Assembly: GCA_964551995.1 (NCBI GenBank)
Contig: CAZKFD010000028.1
Span: 24,283 to 88,282, forward strand
Source: DATKJS01 sp964551995
GTDB lineage: Bacteria > Acidobacteriota > Aminicenantia > Aminicenantales > Saccharicenantaceae
DNA: 64,000 bases
Reading direction: 5' to 3'
The notes under the pieces are model-generated. The model worked only from the letters and a program-made list of their open reading frames with translations. It made no database searches and was not told the DNA's origin. A program made the translations under genes and the position numbers. Below are positions 62,801 through 64,000 of this stretch, in pieces. How positions within the stretch are numbered: position 1 is the first letter of the stretch; every line of letters begins with the position of its first letter.

Positions 62801-63483
62801 ATTACGAAGGAGGCCTTGTCGATAATACAGAGCGAAAAAGGGCAGAAGAAAAACTCAGCCATACGGTGGAAATGCTGCGGAAAAATTTGGGGGCAACCAT
62901 ACAAGTCGTAAACAGGCTCGTCGAGGCGAGGGATCCTTATACGGCGGGACATCAAAAACGAGTCTCCGATCTTGCTCGTGCGATAGCCAAGGAGATGGGT
63001 CTCTCCCAAGAACAAATTGATGGAATCCGCATAGCTGGATTGATTCATGATATAGGCAAGGTCTCTGTCCCAACCGAGATCCTCGGGAAACCCGGCCAGT
63101 TGACAGAACTAGAATTCCGTATGATTAAAATTCATCCCCAGTATGGCTATGAAATATTAAAACCGTTGGAATTCCCCGGCCCAGTCGCCCAAGCTATTCT
63201 CCAGCATCATGAAAGGATCGATGGATCTGGCTACCCCGCCGGGCTAAAAGACAAGGATATTCTTATTGAAGCTAAAATATTAGCCGTTGCGGATGTCTTT
63301 GAGGCCATGATCTCTCACCGGCCCTACCGCCCGGCACGTAGCGAAGATCAAGCTCTCGAGGAAATTACAAAAAATAAGGGCACGCTTTATGATCCAAAGG
63401 TCGTAGACGCCTTCCTGAGGCTGTTGACCGAAAAAATTTTTAATTTCCGAGAGGAGCAGTCTCTAAATATATTTCCTCATTGA
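59881..63483 (+). CDS. Multi-PAS/GAF HD-GYP protein (putative c-di-GMP phosphodiesterase)
   Basis: The 1200-residue protein has PAS domains at about 36-150, 160-280, 287-400, 755-865 and 870-990 (repeated FANKSALTTFGYP, VNQTEAAMLGYD and GYLxx-type cores), two GAF domains (about 405-565 and 575-745) and a C-terminal HD-GYP domain (about 1000-1190). The last has LIHDIGKVSVP, LQHHERIDGSGYP and the GYP-following ADVFEAMISHRPYRPA, so the metal site and GYP motif are complete. No membrane helix is evident, so it senses cytosolic signals and should hydrolyse c-di-GMP. AGAGG precedes the ATG. The gene is visibly AT-richer than the rest of the window. Confidence 0.93.
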   Translation: MSEEGQHLPVKISDKRTSEIQSQKTGRLPLESKEAYEFLLDHSNEMILVLNKRGRIVFANKSALTTFGYPKEEITGKSITQFLTKNSIKKALFALAQEFLGHPQPELEVQAQTKSGEIRYLRVAEGSAPIRDDGRLIGVMISASDITEQRKARMELEESEKRFRDLWENAPIAYHTADLEGKITDVNQTEAAMLGYDKEELVGKSVFELILPDHREEAEDRFRKKIMGQSVSRPDDRIYVKKDGSKIYVAANDTLERDEEGKTIGLRSTLVDITKLSESEEALKKSEEHFKDLVERSGIAILIDDKEGNLKYFNDRYAEILGYSVEEMKRQTIWSTVHPDEAQKLSEYHRGRLEGKNVPSRYELKAQKKDGSIIYLELDVAVLKEKEQLIGTRTYMWDITERKQSELLQNAVYQISQAADTLPSLDHLYKSVHEIISTVMPAKNFYISLYNDKNDTISFPYWVDEFDPPPQPVKSRKGLTEYVLRTGRSLLCDEATDQQLRQRGDVMLIGTPSPIWLGVPLIVNNKPIGVMVVQHYSDPAAYGQRELRMLEYVSSQVAKSIERKRAEEAIRRQVTFDKFINKLLAQFANASGSAIDDHIRGALGEIGPFMGAENISVILASSDSAGFSAVYNWHARGSPDWLEKCQNVPIGTRLWAERRLLGGHLIQISALDDLPPEAATDRQIYEREGLKSLLEMPFKGLGGFVNGWISLRAYTHQVHWSQDDVQWLGIVSDAIANVLERKQAEESLKISEKKYRNLVENALVGIYQTNVKGQLLYVNEALAKMLEFESSEEMMQRSVLEIYKNLKDRELLIANLMEKGKVAALEIELLTKTGKTRTVLLSGTFEGDILSGMIKDITERKQAEIELRESETRYRELFDHVPVGLYRTTPGGETLDANPALLKMLGYPDRESMFKSNTAADYVNPMDRDSWKAALEKNGLLEDFENKILRQDGKVIWVKDSARVVKDSEGHILYYEGGLVDNTERKRAEEKLSHTVEMLRKNLGATIQVVNRLVEARDPYTAGHQKRVSDLARAIAKEMGLSQEQIDGIRIAGLIHDIGKVSVPTEILGKPGQLTELEFRMIKIHPQYGYEILKPLEFPGPVAQAILQHHERIDGSGYPAGLKDKDILIEAKILAVADVFEAMISHRPYRPARSEDQALEEITKNKGTLYDPKVVDAFLRLLTEKIFNFREEQSLNIFPH

Positions 63484-63518
63484 TGATGGAGCTTCGAACA
63501 GCCTCAATAAACCTCTAG

Positions 63519-63767
63519 ATGAACGCTTTGAACCGAGAATCGATCGTGAATAAGAACGATCGAGGGCGGGTCCCTCTCCTGGATTTCTGGCCGTCGTGCT
63601 GCGAGCCCTGTGTCGAGCATTTTCCTATTTGGCAGCTCTACGGGGTTCTGCCTGAGCACCGGATGCAGTTCCCTCTTTATGTCGTGATCGATGCTAAACG
63701 GATTGTCCGAGTAGGCAGCAAAGACTTGGCCAAAGCCGAGAAGGTCCTCGAGGCACTCCTCCGCTGA
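63519..63767 (+). pseudogene. Decayed thioredoxin/TlpA-like fragment
   Basis: The 82-codon frame keeps VPLLDFWPSCCEPCVEHFP, which looks like the TlpA pattern DFWAxWCxPC with the first active Cys region changed (CCEPC), and the C-terminal strand FPLYVVIDAKRIVR. Between the two only about 19 residues remain where the fold needs about 50. The middle of the fold is missing, so it is most likely a degraded gene. It lies 35 bases after the HD-GYP gene. Confidence 0.6.
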
Positions 63768-63923
63768 AGATTCGGCCAGCCGCTCGGTTGCGCCTGGATT
63801 ATAAGTGCCAGCGGCCAATAACTTTTGGCTTACAGGCCGCCGGCACGGCACTATCGGTTAAAAACCTCGCTTCAGAGGTCGTATCGTGAGCGGAGGCGGG
63901 TTAGAGATATCCGCTCGGCTCGC

Positions 63924-64000
63924 TTACTGGGTTACCTGACTCTCCGCCTTTGCCTTAAGGCTCTTCAACCAGACATCGAGCGACATCTCCAGGAAATGGG
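63924..64000 (-). CDS. C-terminal end of an unknown protein (runs off window end)
   Basis: On the minus strand an open frame enters from the right edge and ends at TAA (63926-63924), encoding HFLEMSLDVWLKSLKAKAE and SQVTQ. The amphipathic character suits a protein C-terminus, but 24 codons are too few to be sure. The 156 bases between it and the thioredoxin remnant hold nothing I recognise. Confidence 0.35.
   Translation of the reverse strand, partial: HFLEMSLDVWLKSLKAKAESQVTQ

Overview
The window reads as chromosomal DNA of a high-GC, Gram-negative, heterotrophic bacterium. LolA, two TonB-dependent outer-membrane receptors (one with an Oar-like carboxypeptidase-regulatory domain), lipoproteins and Tat show the diderm envelope. 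The sulfatase-TPR fusion, DUF4382 lipoprotein, S9 dipeptidyl peptidase, GH106 glycosidase and eRF1-like protein of the baeRF type are a mix I associate with Acidobacteriota-related lineages such as Candidatus Aminicenantes. That placement is inference from gene content, not a measured phylogeny.

Layout. 0-2.4 kb: an incomplete gene, a hypothetical, an internally deleted lepA remnant, tatA and a ROK sugar kinase. 2.5-7.1 kb: Oar-like receptor, radical SAM protein and tRNA-Leu(CAG). 7.3-12.6 kb: baeRF protein, secreted hypothetical, MBL hydrolase-xerD pair, an unknown protein followed by AMMECR1, and a TPR protein. 12.6-17 kb: divergent SSS transporter and a lolA / ECF sigma / anti-sigma / bactofilin-like membrane protein operon. 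17-20.6 kb: the classic rplM-rpsI-rpsB-tsf-pyrH-frr operon with its promoter. 20.7-25 kb: TPR lipoprotein, der, GerMN protein, amidase and tmRNA (ssrA). 25-31 kb: coupled AKR/SDR redox genes, LdtD-YcbK-like cell-wall pair, a protein with a duplicated domain and an ABC membrane domain without ATPase. 31-40.8 kb: DUF4382 lipoprotein, S9 peptidase, a second ECF sigma/anti-sigma pair with a half CBS protein, a second TonB receptor and the PPDK regulatory protein. 41-51.6 kb: GH106 glycosidase, YtrA-type GntR/ABC operon, methyltransferase, GT-C membrane protein, DUF4440 remnant and sulfatase-TPR.

At 51.97-52.02 kb there is a 3' half of tRNA-Asp flanked by palindromic and short direct repeats. It looks like an attachment-site scar. 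To its right lie a giant Zn-ribbon/kinase/cyclase/AAA/TPR signalling protein, a B12-type radical SAM protein, an archaeal-type AsnRS-related asparagine synthetase, a multi-PAS/GAF HD-GYP protein and a decayed thioredoxin. Sequence from about 58.1 kb onward is visibly more AT-rich than the rest, which fits acquired DNA.

Expression signals are unusually legible. Many genes have sigma70-type boxes (TTGACA / TATAAT). A subset (lolA, the gene at 10802, the ECF sigma gene at 37636, probably the transporter at 14025 and the GntR gene at 44382) has the -10 box only 6-8 nt before the start codon and no Shine-Dalgarno, which points to leaderless mRNAs. Most other genes carry clear GGAGG-type sites, and ATGA/TTGA stop-start overlaps are frequent.
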